A program made the translations under genes and the position numbers. Below the pieces are notes generated by a model. It did no database searches. It was not told where the DNA came from and saw only the letters and a list, made by a program, of their open reading frames with translations. From Vibrio sp. CK2-1 (GTDB taxonomy: Bacteria > Pseudomonadota > Gammaproteobacteria > Enterobacterales > Vibrionaceae), in the NCBI RefSeq assembly GCF_021726515.1, contig NZ_JAKKCJ010000002.1, positions 186,001 through 250,000 on the forward strand: DNA of 64,000 nt, given 5' to 3'. Positions 8,832-18,790 of the stretch are shown here, one piece after another. Numbering within the stretch: the first letter of the stretch is position 1; each line of letters opens with the position of its first letter.

Positions 8832-10568
8832 ATGAAAAAGAGTCACCTCACTTCATTGTTGACCTGTTTGCTGATTTTTTCGGCAACGCCGAGTTATGCG
8901 GAAACCGAACTCACCATTGAAGGTTTAGATGGTGAGCTAGAGGATAATGCGTCTTCATATTTATCGGCGATTAAAGAAAGTGAATATTCCACCTCATTGC
9001 GTTTTCAATCGCGAGTTAAGCAAAATATTGTCGATGCCCTTAAAGCTCTCGGTTATTACAACCCTACTATTCAGTTTCAAATTGAAGGTGATACGGATGA
9101 TCCTGACGCGGATAACGAATTAATCGTGACCGTGGATGCTGGCATTCCTACCATCATTTATGAAAGTGATATTGTGATTGAAGGCGATGCAGCCACCGAT
9201 GTGGACTTTATGCGCTTGGTAGACCGATCTAAATTAAATTTAGGCCAAGTACTCAATCATGGGAATTATGAAGGGCTAAAAAGTGCTTTGCGTAATCTCG
9301 CATTACAGAAAGGCTATTTCGATGGCCAGTTTATTGATACTCGTTTGCAAGTCTCACCAAGTCGTAATCAAGCTTTTGTGCACCTTCATTATCAAAGTGG
9401 TCAACGCTATGTGTTTGGCCAGACGACTATTACCGGTAGTCAAATCGAGCAGAAGCGGGTTCAATCACTAGTACCGTATGAAAACGGCCAACCGTACCAA
9501 TCGGTTTTAGTCGGTGAGCTTAACCAAAACTTATCGAGTTCTGAGTGGTTTGCTAATATTTCGGTGGAGCCAGATATTGAAAGCGTTAATGAAGATAAAT
9601 CATTACCGATGAAGGTTCGAGTGTCACCGCAGACACGTAATCAAATCGAAACCGGTTTAGGTTATTCCACCGATGTTGGTCCGCGTGGCAAGCTTTCATG
9701 GAAAAAACCTTGGCTCAATAAATATGGTCATAGTGTCGGTGCCAGTGTGATGTTATCGGAACCTGAAAAAACCTTTACTGCCAACTATAAGATCCCATTG
9801 GAAGATGTATTACACGATTACTATCTCGTGCAGTACGGCTTTAAAGATGAAGATGATAATGACACCGATAGCCAGGAACAAAACCTATCGTTTGAACGTC
9901 ATTGGCTCTACGATAATGGCTGGCATCGAACCATTTATTTACGTTTGTTGTATGAAGACTATGTGCAAGCATCCGAATCTGGCCACTCTTTATATGTGTT
10001 ACCGGGAGTTTCCTTTTCCCGAGTAAGAACGCGTGGTAACACCATGCCGATGTGGGGCGATAAACAAAGTATCAGTTTTGAATATGGCGATCCGTCACTA
10101 CTCTCTGATACGCGAATTATCCGTGTGGTAGGTCATACTGGTTGGGTTCGCGGAATTGGTCGTAATCACCGCTTCCTTACTCGCTTAGATGCGGGGGGCG
10201 CTTTTGCCGATGATTGGTCGGAAGTACCACCATCATTACGCTTTTTTGTCGGTGGGGTGAACTCACTGCGCGGCTATGGTTATGAAGAAGTATCGCCAAG
10301 AGATAGTAACGATGAACTAGAAGGTGGTGCCTATATGGCAACGTCTAGTTTGGAATATCAATATCGAGTAACCGGCAATTGGTGGGGCGCGGCATTTTTA
10401 GATGTTGGTGATGCTTGGACTGATACCCCAGAATGGAAACGAGGTGTTGGCCTTGGAGTGCGCTGGGCTTCTCCGGTGGGGCCAGTGCGTCTAGATTTTG
10501 CTTATGGGTTAGATGCCGATGATGGTGATGAATTCCGTATCCACTTTACCTTAGGTCCTGAGTTGTAA
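8832..10568 (+). CDS. tamA: Translocation and assembly module outer-membrane protein TamA
   Basis: TamA is an Omp85-family outer-membrane barrel that works with inner-membrane TamB in autotransporter assembly and lipid transport between membranes. I start at ATG 8832 because it begins a signal peptide (MKKSHLTSLLTCLLIFSATPSYA); an in-frame ATG at 8787 would add 15 residues before it. No good ribosome-binding site is seen for either. Three POTRA-like repeats cover about residues 25-250. A 16-strand barrel follows, with the L6 motif in FFVGGVNSLRGYGYEEVSP and an ending of RIHFTLGPEL. The stop overlaps the tamB start (TAATG), so the two are translationally coupled. Confidence 0.95.
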   Translation: MKKSHLTSLLTCLLIFSATPSYAETELTIEGLDGELEDNASSYLSAIKESEYSTSLRFQSRVKQNIVDALKALGYYNPTIQFQIEGDTDDPDADNELIVTVDAGIPTIIYESDIVIEGDAATDVDFMRLVDRSKLNLGQVLNHGNYEGLKSALRNLALQKGYFDGQFIDTRLQVSPSRNQAFVHLHYQSGQRYVFGQTTITGSQIEQKRVQSLVPYENGQPYQSVLVGELNQNLSSSEWFANISVEPDIESVNEDKSLPMKVRVSPQTRNQIETGLGYSTDVGPRGKLSWKKPWLNKYGHSVGASVMLSEPEKTFTANYKIPLEDVLHDYYLVQYGFKDEDDNDTDSQEQNLSFERHWLYDNGWHRTIYLRLLYEDYVQASESGHSLYVLPGVSFSRVRTRGNTMPMWGDKQSISFEYGDPSLLSDTRIIRVVGHTGWVRGIGRNHRFLTRLDAGGAFADDWSEVPPSLRFFVGGVNSLRGYGYEEVSPRDSNDELEGGAYMATSSLEYQYRVTGNWWGAAFLDVGDAWTDTPEWKRGVGLGVRWASPVGPVRLDFAYGLDADDGDEFRIHFTLGPEL

Positions 10569-13500
10569 TGAAGCGATTACTTAAATGGCTACTTGGCATT
10601 ATTTTATTGATCCCAACGACGGTTTTGGTTGCTTTGCTATTAGTCGCACTATTGTTGTTTACCAATGTCGGTTTAAACAGTGGTTTGTGGGTGGCGCAAA
10701 AATTAGTGCCAGAGCTAAAGGTAGGCTCCACCGAAGGTAGCTTATTACCCGCTTTTACTTTGCACGATGTTCAATATAACGATGAAGCGTTAGGCATTGC
10801 GACGGAATTAAAGCGCTTTGATTTCTCCACCTCAATTGACTGTCTATTTGAGCACTCAGTGTGTATTGATACTATCGCGGTCAATGGGCTGAAGTTTTCA
10901 ATGCCGGATGCACCTGCTTCTGAAAATAGTGAGCCAGACGATAGTAGCTCATTAATGCCAGCCATTTTTATCCCTATTCCAGTGTCACTGACGCATCTAA
11001 CTCTTAATGATATTGATTTGAATATCTTGGGCTATAAAGCCTCTTGGAAGCATTTTTCTACCGGGCTTTATATGCAAGGCCGCAGGCTGACATTGCGTCC
11101 AACTAATTGGCAAACCATACGTTTAACTTTAGCGCCCGATGAGGCTGACAAAACCCCTGAGCCGGTCGATAAAACCCCTCTAGCACAGCGGCCCGATATT
11201 CTTCTACCTAAAGTCGCATTGCCTATCAATTTGCAAGTCGAACAATTTAATGTTGATGACTTTATTTTGCAGCAAGACTCACCGGTTAAAGTGAATCACC
11301 TAGGCTTTAAAGGCTCATTGACGGGGAGCCAAGTCGATATACGAGATCTTAAGCTTGATATGCCACAGGCCGATTTAGACTTAAATACCAAGCTAACGAT
11401 GTCTGGAGACTACCCGTTAACGCTGCAAGCGAAAGGTCTAGTCAAAATGGCGGAGTATTCTGGCCAGACGATAACCTTGGATGCCAAAGGCAGTGTCGCT
11501 AATCTTAATTTATCGAGTGAACTTTCGGGGGGAGTAGAAGCGAAAATAAATGCTCATCTCAAACCGCTGAAAGCCACGTTACCATTTGGCTTATCTATTA
11601 AAGATGCGAAAGCTCAATGGCCAGTTAAAGGACAAGCCGACTATAAGGTTAATGTTGAACATTTAGATGGCAGTGGCTCATTAGAGGGCTATCAATTTGA
11701 CTTAAACTCACAAGTTTCAGGCAAGGATATTCCTGCCTCAGATATTGAATTTGATGCAAAGGGCGATCTTGATCAGATTGAATTACATAAATTAAATATT
11801 GCGACGCTCGGTGGCAATGTCACCGGTCAGGCAATGGTGAATTGGCAAGCGCCATTAAATTGGAAAGCAACCTTAGGCTTGAGCGATATTCAGCCCGGCA
11901 TGCAATGGCCACAAGCGGAAGGTATCCTCAATGGCAGCTTAATAAATACCGGAAACTTAACGTCACAAGGAGGTTGGAAGGTACAGTTTCCAAGCTTGGC
12001 GATAGATGGCAAGTTACGTGGTTATCCTCTGTCTTTAAAAGGTCAGTTAAATGCCAGTGATCTTCATGGCAAAGGCCAATACATTGTCAGAACTCGCGGA
12101 TTAAAACTCTCTCACGCAAAAAATAGTGTCAGAATTAAAGGTAGGCTTGAGCAGCAGTGGGATATGGATATAGCGCTTCATATGCCAAAACTGGAAACCA
12201 CCATTCCAGATCTAAAAGGCCAAGCGATGGGCGATATTCAGCTACGTGGTGAACAAAAGTCGCCGCAAATCTTGACCGACTTATCGATCAGCGACATCGA
12301 CTGGAAGCAAGGTGAAGCCAAATTGAAATCGCTGCTGGTTAAAGGGCAAGTTTCTCCTTTGCCATCACCAAGTGGTGATATTCGTTTGAGTGCTCAAGGC
12401 GGTTTATATCAAGAACATCAACTCAAAGATCTTACTTTAGCTTTTAAAGGCAATGAGCAAGATCATCAACTCGATCTTGATATGATGACGGATTTATTTT
12501 CAACCAACCTAGCTGTTAAGGGTGGAATGGAAAATAAGTCACAGCAAATGTGGCAAGGGCAATTAGCGTCGGCGCAAATTACCTTAATGGAGCCAAATAC
12601 CAACCAACAAACCAACCCAATCTGGCAGATTGATCACCCAGTTGATATCGGCTATCAATTGGCATCGCAACGCGTGGATGTGCAAGCGCATTGTTGGCAA
12701 CACCTACCTTCGAAAATTTGTCTAGATAAAGACCTTTCAGCCGGCAGCGATGGCGAGGCGACGTTGTCGATTCAACAATTTTCTTTTAATGAGTTGGCGG
12801 TATTCCTCCCAGAAGATACTGAGATTAATGGTGAGCTAAACGTTAATGCTTGGCTGAAGTGGGCAAACAATAAAGCGCCGCAGATTAAGCTAGATGTCGA
12901 TATTCCCCAAGGTAATGTCGTTCAGAAATTGGATACACCACTCACCATTCCATGGGACAACATCAAGTTATCGGCTAATTTGAAGCAGAATAAGCTCGAT
13001 ATGAGTTGGCTGTTGGCGTTAACCAATAACGGCCAAGTTAAAGGCCAAGCCACGATTCCCAATGTGCAAGCTCAGCAGATGTCGATTGATGGTGATAATA
13101 CTATCGAGGGCATTCATCTCGGTTTTCTGCGTCCTTTGCTAGGCGAGCAAAACCGGCTTAATGCTAATCTGAATTCCAAGCTCGACTTTAATGGCCCTAT
13201 TTTAAACCCTAAAGTATTGGGCAATTTTGATATTGAGGATTTTCAATTAGAGGGCCCGATGTTCCCCGTCGATATTCATCAAGGGGAAGTTAAAACGCAA
13301 TTTAATGGTTATTCGGCGACCCTGAATAGTGTATTAGAAACCGATGATGGTGATTTACAGCTACAAGGGGATGCCAATTGGGCGCAACGTAATAACTGGT
13401 ATGCCAATTTACGTGCCTTTGGTGATGAACTGAAAGTCGAAGCTCCGCCTATGGTCGCTTTAAAAGTGAAGCCAGATCTCACCATTGCGATTACGCCTAC

Positions 13501-14356
13501 ACTGGCAAAAATCACCGGTAATATTGATATTCCTTGGGGGCGTATTTTAGTCGAAGACCTACCAGAAAGTGCAGTAGGACTATCGAAAGATGAAATTATT
13601 TTGGATGAAGAGCTAAACCCAGTCGAAGAGAATAATGGCCTACCAATGGCGCTAGAAAGCGATATCACCATCAATATTGGTGATGATGTCAGCTTGTCGG
13701 CATTTGGTCTAAAAGGTTATTTAGTGGGAAGCTTGAAAGTTTCTCAGAAAGATAAAGGTCCATTTATTCTAGGGGAAGTAAGAATCGAGGAAGGTTATTA
13801 CCAATCCTTTGGGCAGGATTTGATCATTCAAGAAGGTAAGATTTTAATGAATGGGCCTGCCGATCAACCTTATGTGGCAATTAAGGCGATTCGAAATCCA
13901 GACAATACTCAAGATGATGTGATTGCCGGGATCCAGGTGAATGGCCCAGCTGATGAGCCAGAAGTGAAAGTGTTTTCTGAGCCCGCGATGTCGCAAACCA
14001 ATGCGTTATCTTATCTATTGCGTGGTCAAGGGGTAGAAGATGGCGCAAGTGGCAGCACCATGACCACTGCATTAATTGGCTTAAGTTTGGCTAAAAGTGG
14101 CAAGTTAGTTGGTGAGCTTGGTGAAGCGTTTGGTGTGCAAGACTTGCAACTGGGAACCGCGGGTTCGGGTGATGATTCTCAGGTTACGGTAAGTGGTTAT
14201 ATTGCTCCGGGTCTACAGGTCAAATATGGCGTCGGAATATTTAACGCACTAGGCGAGTTTACCGTGCGTTATGAATTACTCACCGATTTCTATGTTGAAG
14301 CGGTGACCGGAGTCGACAGTGCCGTCGATTTCCTATACCAGTTTAGTTTTAATTGA
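10568..14356 (+). CDS. tamB: Translocation and assembly module subunit TamB
   Basis: TamB is a 1262-residue AsmA-like protein anchored in the inner membrane that spans the periplasm to TamA and is thought to carry phospholipids along a hydrophobic groove. A single N-terminal helix (WLLGIILLIPTTVLVALLLVA) is followed by more than a thousand residues of repetitive beta structure with many alternating hydrophobic strands. The C-terminal DUF490/TamB domain includes GYYQSFGQDLIIQEGKI, ISGxx-type stretches and LSYLLRGQGVEDGASG. The extreme C-terminus VDFLYQFSFN ends in an aromatic strand typical of the family. It is coupled to tamA by a one-base overlap. Confidence 0.95.
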   Translation: MKRLLKWLLGIILLIPTTVLVALLLVALLLFTNVGLNSGLWVAQKLVPELKVGSTEGSLLPAFTLHDVQYNDEALGIATELKRFDFSTSIDCLFEHSVCIDTIAVNGLKFSMPDAPASENSEPDDSSSLMPAIFIPIPVSLTHLTLNDIDLNILGYKASWKHFSTGLYMQGRRLTLRPTNWQTIRLTLAPDEADKTPEPVDKTPLAQRPDILLPKVALPINLQVEQFNVDDFILQQDSPVKVNHLGFKGSLTGSQVDIRDLKLDMPQADLDLNTKLTMSGDYPLTLQAKGLVKMAEYSGQTITLDAKGSVANLNLSSELSGGVEAKINAHLKPLKATLPFGLSIKDAKAQWPVKGQADYKVNVEHLDGSGSLEGYQFDLNSQVSGKDIPASDIEFDAKGDLDQIELHKLNIATLGGNVTGQAMVNWQAPLNWKATLGLSDIQPGMQWPQAEGILNGSLINTGNLTSQGGWKVQFPSLAIDGKLRGYPLSLKGQLNASDLHGKGQYIVRTRGLKLSHAKNSVRIKGRLEQQWDMDIALHMPKLETTIPDLKGQAMGDIQLRGEQKSPQILTDLSISDIDWKQGEAKLKSLLVKGQVSPLPSPSGDIRLSAQGGLYQEHQLKDLTLAFKGNEQDHQLDLDMMTDLFSTNLAVKGGMENKSQQMWQGQLASAQITLMEPNTNQQTNPIWQIDHPVDIGYQLASQRVDVQAHCWQHLPSKICLDKDLSAGSDGEATLSIQQFSFNELAVFLPEDTEINGELNVNAWLKWANNKAPQIKLDVDIPQGNVVQKLDTPLTIPWDNIKLSANLKQNKLDMSWLLALTNNGQVKGQATIPNVQAQQMSIDGDNTIEGIHLGFLRPLLGEQNRLNANLNSKLDFNGPILNPKVLGNFDIEDFQLEGPMFPVDIHQGEVKTQFNGYSATLNSVLETDDGDLQLQGDANWAQRNNWYANLRAFGDELKVEAPPMVALKVKPDLTIAITPTLAKITGNIDIPWGRILVEDLPESAVGLSKDEIILDEELNPVEENNGLPMALESDITINIGDDVSLSAFGLKGYLVGSLKVSQKDKGPFILGEVRIEEGYYQSFGQDLIIQEGKILMNGPADQPYVAIKAIRNPDNTQDDVIAGIQVNGPADEPEVKVFSEPAMSQTNALSYLLRGQGVEDGASGSTMTTALIGLSLAKSGKLVGELGEAFGVQDLQLGTAGSGDDSQVTVSGYIAPGLQVKYGVGIFNALGEFTVRYELLTDFYVEAVTGVDSAVDFLYQFSFN

Positions 14357-14398
14357 TGGCAAATAAGCAATATGGTGATGAATAGAAAAGGAAAAACG

Positions 14399-14788
14399 AT
14401 GTCACACCGTGTTTTAGTTTATGGCACGTTACGCCAAGGCGAGTCGAATCATCACTTATTAACGAATAGCCAATTTTTAGGCAATGTCGTGACGCAAGCG
14501 CAGTTTCAGTTGTTTGATTTAGGGCCTTATCCCGCGGCGATAAAAGGGGAGCAAGCTTTAGTGGCTGAAGTGTATTTAGTTGATGATGAAACGATGCAGC
14601 AATTAGATATATTGGAAGACTACCCCCATGAATATGACCGAGAGTTAGTCACGACGCCACATGGACAAGCGTGGATATATTTATATCAAAACAAACGCTT
14701 ATTGACGAAAGTCATACCGTCTGGCGATTGGTGTCAGCGGGATAATGATTATTGCGATAAAAACAAAGTGAACTTTTTGCCTAGCTAG
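14399..14788 (+). CDS. ytfP: Gamma-glutamylcyclotransferase (AIG2-like) family protein YtfP
   Basis: This is a small cytoplasmic protein of about 129 residues with the gamma-glutamylcyclotransferase fold. The binding loop VYGTLRQGESNHHLL at the N-terminus and LDILEDYPHEYDRELV in the middle (catalytic Glu candidate in the EDYP region) define the family. The physiological substrate of YtfP is not established. ATG 14399 is chosen because AAAAGGA lies 7 bases upstream and the conserved domain starts right there; ORF codons from 14372 would add a poorly supported extension. It follows tamB by 42 bases, as in E. coli. Confidence 0.88.
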   Translation: MSHRVLVYGTLRQGESNHHLLTNSQFLGNVVTQAQFQLFDLGPYPAAIKGEQALVAEVYLVDDETMQQLDILEDYPHEYDRELVTTPHGQAWIYLYQNKRLLTKVIPSGDWCQRDNDYCDKNKVNFLPS

Positions 14789-14846
14789 GCGTATTTAACT
14801 ATGTCGTATACTTATTGAGTCGTCCTAATAATAAATGGAGACAGAC

Positions 14847-15221
14847 ATGAAACAGATAAATGTAATAAAACAGACCCTCGCAATGTTAGCCTTATTGGTT
14901 GTGGCAGGTTGTGCATCTCACAACGATATGCCGAATACCGCCGATAGCCAAGCATGGCAAAGTTATGGTGAGCAAACAGCAGCTAAAGGTTTTGTTGAAC
15001 ATAGCCAGCATCAGCTTGCTAAAAGCGCATCTAATTTAACCGATGAAGCTTATATGGCTTATCAAAAAGGTTACGCTAACGGACAAAAGCAGTATTGTAG
15101 CCAGAATGCCTCTTGGCTAGGTTCGACCGGACAAGCCTATCGTGGTATTTGCGATAATATTGATCCCTTCTTCCGCCAAGATTACACCGCTGGTGTCCAA
15201 TCTCACGCTGGTGGAATGTAG
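14847..15221 (+). CDS. DUF2799 lipoprotein
   Basis: This is a small predicted lipoprotein of 124 residues. The lipobox LVVAGC follows a hydrophobic N-terminus. The mature part contains WQSYGEQTAAKGFVEHS, AYQKGYANGQKQYC and a C-terminal DPFFRQDYTAGVQSH, a pattern typical of DUF2799 proteins of vibrios. ATG 14847 is preferred because GGAG lies 6 bases before it; ATG 14835 is in frame but overlaps that site. The function is unknown. A strong terminator follows. Confidence 0.82.
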   Translation: MKQINVIKQTLAMLALLVVAGCASHNDMPNTADSQAWQSYGEQTAAKGFVEHSQHQLAKSASNLTDEAYMAYQKGYANGQKQYCSQNASWLGSTGQAYRGICDNIDPFFRQDYTAGVQSHAGGM

Positions 15222-15261
15222 CCTTAACGTTTAATTCTCCGCATGAAAATATCATCTAATA

Positions 15262-15288
15262 AAAAAGAGCCTATAGTAGGCTCTTTTT
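15262..15288. terminator. Bidirectional terminator between the DUF2799 gene and ppa
   Basis: A 12-bp stem (AAAAAGAGCCTA / TAGGCTCTTTTT) with a 3-base loop is symmetric, with five A bases on one side and five T bases on the other. It lies between convergent genes. Confidence 0.9.
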
Positions 15289-15319
15289 CATGGTTACCAG
15301 TTCGAATTGGTAATAGGTA

Positions 15320-15847
15320 TTACTTCTGAGCGCGCTCGTAAGATTCTAAAATCTCTTTACGTGCTGCTGCGACATCTTCCCAGCCATCAACTTTTACCCA
15401 CTTGCCTTCTTCAAGATCTTTGTAGCGCTCAAAGAAATGGGTGATTTGTGATTTTAGTAACTCAGGTACATCATTGATGTCTTGAATGTGCTCGTATTCT
15501 TTAGATAGCTTGCTGTGAGGTACCGCAATTACTTTGGCATCTTCACCAGACTCATCCGTCATTTTTAATACACCAACCGGGCGGCAACGAATCACAGAAC
15601 CTGGCATTAATGGGAATGGCGTTGGAACCAAAACATCTACTGGGTCGCCATCTAAAGATAGGGTGTCATTCACATAACCATAGTTACATGGGTAGAACAT
15701 TGGTGCCGACATAAAGCGGTCAACAAATACTGCGCCGCTGTCTTTATCGACTTCATATTTAATTGGGTCTGCATTCGCAGGGATTTCGATCACGACATAT
15801 AAATCGTCTGGTAGTGATTTACCAGCAGGTACATTATTCAAGCTCAT
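15320..15847 (-). CDS. ppa: Inorganic pyrophosphatase
   Basis: Ppa hydrolyses pyrophosphate to two phosphates in the cytoplasm and so pulls biosynthetic reactions forward. ATG 15847 gives 175 residues, the family length, and has AAGGAAG 6 bases upstream. The longer frame to 15988 has no conserved residues. The metal-site signature DGDPVDVLV is present, as are the flanking [22 protein letters not shown] and VIAVPHSKL. It is transcribed in the same direction as fbp but about 216 bases away, beyond a terminator, so it probably has its own promoter. Confidence 0.97.
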   Translation of the reverse strand: MSLNNVPAGKSLPDDLYVVIEIPANADPIKYEVDKDSGAVFVDRFMSAPMFYPCNYGYVNDTLSLDGDPVDVLVPTPFPLMPGSVIRCRPVGVLKMTDESGEDAKVIAVPHSKLSKEYEHIQDINDVPELLKSQITHFFERYKDLEEGKWVKVDGWEDVAAARKEILESYERAQK

Positions 15848-16005
15848 TGGGCTTCCTTTCTCTATTTTGCTATCAATTAGATTTGAAATTAACGCTTTGA
15901 TTATAACGTGACTTGTTAAGGGGTTGTAAAGGGCTTGAGTGAAATATGCGAAGGAAATTCTAACGAAGAGATAAAAGAGAACAGACAAAAAAAGACAAGT
16001 GACAA

Positions 16006-16042
16006 GAGAAAAAGATAAGAGGAATACGCTCCTCCTATCTTT
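16006..16042 (-). terminator. Terminator of fbp
   Basis: A 13-bp stem (AAAGATAAGAGGA / TCCTCCTATCTTT, one mismatch) with a 6-base loop lies 22 bases beyond the fbp stop. On the minus strand it is followed by a T-rich tract. Confidence 0.75.
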
Positions 16043-16063
16043 ATCGTAGGTCGAGGCAATTCG

Positions 16064-17074
16064 CTATTCAGGATATTGCTCTAAAAAGCTTTCTACTTTA
16101 TCGACCATTAATGGTGAGCCAACGACAAAAGGAACTCGCTGATGTAGCTCGGTTGGTTTTAAATCCATGATACGGTTTTTACCATCGCTCGCTTTGCCGC
16201 CCGCTTGCTCCATTAGAAAAGCAATCGGGTTGCACTCGTACAATAAGCGTAACTTACCATTTGGATGGCTTTCAGTGCTTGGGTAGAGGTAGACCCCACC
16301 TTTTAATAAGTTACGGTGAAAGTCAGCGACTAAAGAGCCAATGTAGCGAGACGTATAAGGGCGTTTATCTTCTGGCACATTCTCTTGGCAGTACTTGATG
16401 TATTTTTTGATGCCAGTAGGGAAACGAATGTAGTTACCTTCGTTGATTGAATAGATGGTGCCAGATTGTGGGATCATCATCTGTTCGTGAGATAGGCAAA
16501 ATACCCCAAGCGATGGGTCGTAAGTAAAGCCATGTACGCCATTGCCAGTCGTGTAAACCAACATAGTAGAAGAGCCGTAAATAATATAACCGGCTGCCAC
16601 TTGTTTATGGCCTGGCTGTAGGAAATCTTCTTCGGTTGGTGGAGTACCAATTGGAGAAACGCGGCGATAAATTGAGAAGATGGTGCCAACGGAAACATTC
16701 ACATCAATGTTAGATGAACCATCAAGTGGATCCATTAACACTACGTATTTGGCATTTTTATTAAGATCTTTATTAAAGGCAACCGCCTCATCTTCTTCTT
16801 CACTGGCTACGCCACAGACTTGATCGCGCGCTTCTAATGCCGCTTTAAATTTGTCATTAGCGTATAAATCGAGTTTTTGTTGTTCTTCTCCTTGAACATT
16901 CTCTGCGCCCACCGAGCCAGTAATATCAACCAGTCCGGCTTTATTGATTTCCCTGTTGACTATTTTAGCAGCCAATTTAATAGAACCGAGTAGAGAAGAT
17001 AAGTCTCCACTGGCGTGAGGGAAGTGGTGTTGATTTTCAACAATAAATTCACCAAGTGTACGCATGGTCGACAT
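16064..17074 (-). CDS. fbp: Class I fructose-1,6-bisphosphatase
   Basis: Fbp removes the 1-phosphate of fructose 1,6-bisphosphate in gluconeogenesis. The 336-residue length is normal for the type I enzyme. The metal-binding signature [27 protein letters not shown] is present, as are [43 protein letters not shown] and the C-terminal [25 protein letters not shown] 17074 has AAGGAC upstream. It is divergent from mpl, its partner next door in E. coli. Confidence 0.97.
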   Translation of the reverse strand: MSTMRTLGEFIVENQHHFPHASGDLSSLLGSIKLAAKIVNREINKAGLVDITGSVGAENVQGEEQQKLDLYANDKFKAALEARDQVCGVASEEEDEAVAFNKDLNKNAKYVVLMDPLDGSSNIDVNVSVGTIFSIYRRVSPIGTPPTEEDFLQPGHKQVAAGYIIYGSSTMLVYTTGNGVHGFTYDPSLGVFCLSHEQMMIPQSGTIYSINEGNYIRFPTGIKKYIKYCQENVPEDKRPYTSRYIGSLVADFHRNLLKGGVYLYPSTESHPNGKLRLLYECNPIAFLMEQAGGKASDGKNRIMDLKPTELHQRVPFVVGSPLMVDKVESFLEQYPE

Positions 17075-17321
17075 GTTTAGTCCTTTTGTGTCGTTAAGCG
17101 GTATACACCTATTACGGGTGTGTTCGGGGCTAACTCATTGTAAAAGGATAAACTTTTTTATGGTAATGAAGTAACTATGCCAACAGTAGAAAATGTTTAA
17201 TTTTTATTTCAGTTTATATCCTTTCAATTCTAACCATACTTTTCTTTGTGTTTACGGTACTATTCAGAATTATCGTACATTCATTTTTTTAGATCCTAAT
17301 AGTTGGATTGGAACCATTGTT

Positions 17322-18677
17322 ATGCATATTCATATTCTCGGTATTTGTGGCACATTTATGGGTGGAGCTGCCGTTTTAGCACGTCAACTCGGACATAAAG
17401 TGACAGGTTGTGATGCTAATGTTTATCCGCCGATGAGCACATTACTTGAATCTCAAGGTATTGATATTATTGAAGGCTTTGACCCTTCTCAGCTTGAGCC
17501 TGCGCCGGATCTTGTTGTGATAGGTAATGCAATGAGCCGTGGAAATCCTTGTGTTGAATATGTTTTAAATAACAACTTGAAATACACCTCTGGGCCACAG
17601 TGGCTACAAGAGTTTTTATTGCATGACCGTTGGGTTCTTGCCGTATCGGGTACTCATGGCAAAACGACGACTTCGAGTATGTTGTCTTGGATTTTAGAAG
17701 ATTGCGGTTATGCACCGGGCTTCTTAGTCGGAGGCGTATTGGGCAACTTCGGTGTGTCGGCTCGTTTGGGCGAAAGTATGTTTTTTGTGGTCGAAGCAGA
17801 TGAATATGACAGTGCTTTTTTCGATAAGCGTTCTAAGTTTGTGCATTACCACCCACGAACATTAGTGATGAACAATTTAGAGTTCGATCATGCAGACATC
17901 TTCGACGATCTGGAAGCGATTAAGCGCCAATTCCATCATCTAGTCCGCACTGTACCGGGCAATGGTCGTATTTTGACGCCAAGCAATGATGATGGTTTGA
18001 AAGATGTAATTAAGCGTGGTTGCTGGAGTGAATTAGAGTACATCGGCGACGATGGCCACTGGAAAGCTGAAAAAGTGAAAAAAGATGGCAGTCACTTCCA
18101 AGTGTATTTAGATGGCAAACATCACGGCGATGTAGTGTGGGATTTAGTTGGTGAGCATAATGTGAATAATGCATTGATGGCGATTGCCGCGGCGCGCCAT
18201 GTAGGTGTTACGCCAGATCTAGCTTGTGAGGCATTGGGTAAATTCATCAATACTAAGCGTCGTTTAGAGCTCAAGGGTGAAGTGAAGGGCATTAAGGTCT
18301 ATGACGATTTTGCTCACCATCCAACCGCGATTGATCTCACGTTAGAAGGGTTACGTAATAAAGTCGGTGACAGCAAAATTATCGCGGTGTTTGAGCCTCG
18401 TTCAAGTACTATGAAAATGGGCGTGCATAAGCAAACTTTAGCCGCCGCTTTTAAGCATGCCGATCAAGTTTGCCTCTATCAGCCAAGTAATATTCAATGG
18501 TCGGTAGAAGAGGTGGCGCAACAGTGCTCTCAACCAAGTTATGTCGATGACAATATTGACAGCTTTGTGGAACATATTGTGGCTCAAGCGCAAACAGGCG
18601 ATCAGATCTTAGTGATGAGTAACGGCGGCTTTGAAGGGATCCACGCCAAGTTATTACATGCTTTACAGCAAAAGTAG
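17322..18677 (+). CDS. mpl: UDP-N-acetylmuramate:L-alanyl-gamma-D-glutamyl-meso-diaminopimelate ligase
   Basis: Mpl recycles cell-wall peptide by joining the tripeptide L-Ala-gamma-D-Glu-meso-DAP to UDP-MurNAc in the cytoplasm. I start at ATG 17322 (MHIHILGICGTFMGG), where the nucleotide-binding fold begins; the open frame back to 17193 encodes unconserved residues. The ATP-binding loop VSGTHGKTTTSSML sits near residue 108. VVEADEYDSAFFDKRSKFVHYHP, NLEFDHADIF and YDDFAHHPTA are typical of Mur ligases. The predicted 451 residues match the family. Confidence 0.95.
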   Translation: MHIHILGICGTFMGGAAVLARQLGHKVTGCDANVYPPMSTLLESQGIDIIEGFDPSQLEPAPDLVVIGNAMSRGNPCVEYVLNNNLKYTSGPQWLQEFLLHDRWVLAVSGTHGKTTTSSMLSWILEDCGYAPGFLVGGVLGNFGVSARLGESMFFVVEADEYDSAFFDKRSKFVHYHPRTLVMNNLEFDHADIFDDLEAIKRQFHHLVRTVPGNGRILTPSNDDGLKDVIKRGCWSELEYIGDDGHWKAEKVKKDGSHFQVYLDGKHHGDVVWDLVGEHNVNNALMAIAAARHVGVTPDLACEALGKFINTKRRLELKGEVKGIKVYDDFAHHPTAIDLTLEGLRNKVGDSKIIAVFEPRSSTMKMGVHKQTLAAAFKHADQVCLYQPSNIQWSVEEVAQQCSQPSYVDDNIDSFVEHIVAQAQTGDQILVMSNGGFEGIHAKLLHALQQK

Positions 18678-18707
18678 TAAAAAGATCACCATAAGCCTAA
18701 AGATCAT

Positions 18708-18762
18708 GGCAAGCAAAAAGATCATTAGTGGTAAAAAGATCACTATGATCCTTTTGCTCGCC
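18708..18762. other. Long imperfect hairpin with four AAAGATCA copies, downstream of mpl
   Basis: Arms 18708-18730 and 18741-18762 pair over about 22 positions with a few mismatches, around a 10-base loop. Within 18678-18745 the octamer AAAGATCA occurs four times. It lies between mpl and ubiX and probably acts as a terminator or processing site for mpl. Confidence 0.6.
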
Positions 18763-18790
18763 AAACTCATTCTCTGTTGAGGAAGTGAAC

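Noticed and set aside
15848-15988. Longer N-terminus for ppa
   Set aside because: The extension has no conserved residues, while ATG 15847 has a strong ribosome-binding site and gives the normal enzyme length.
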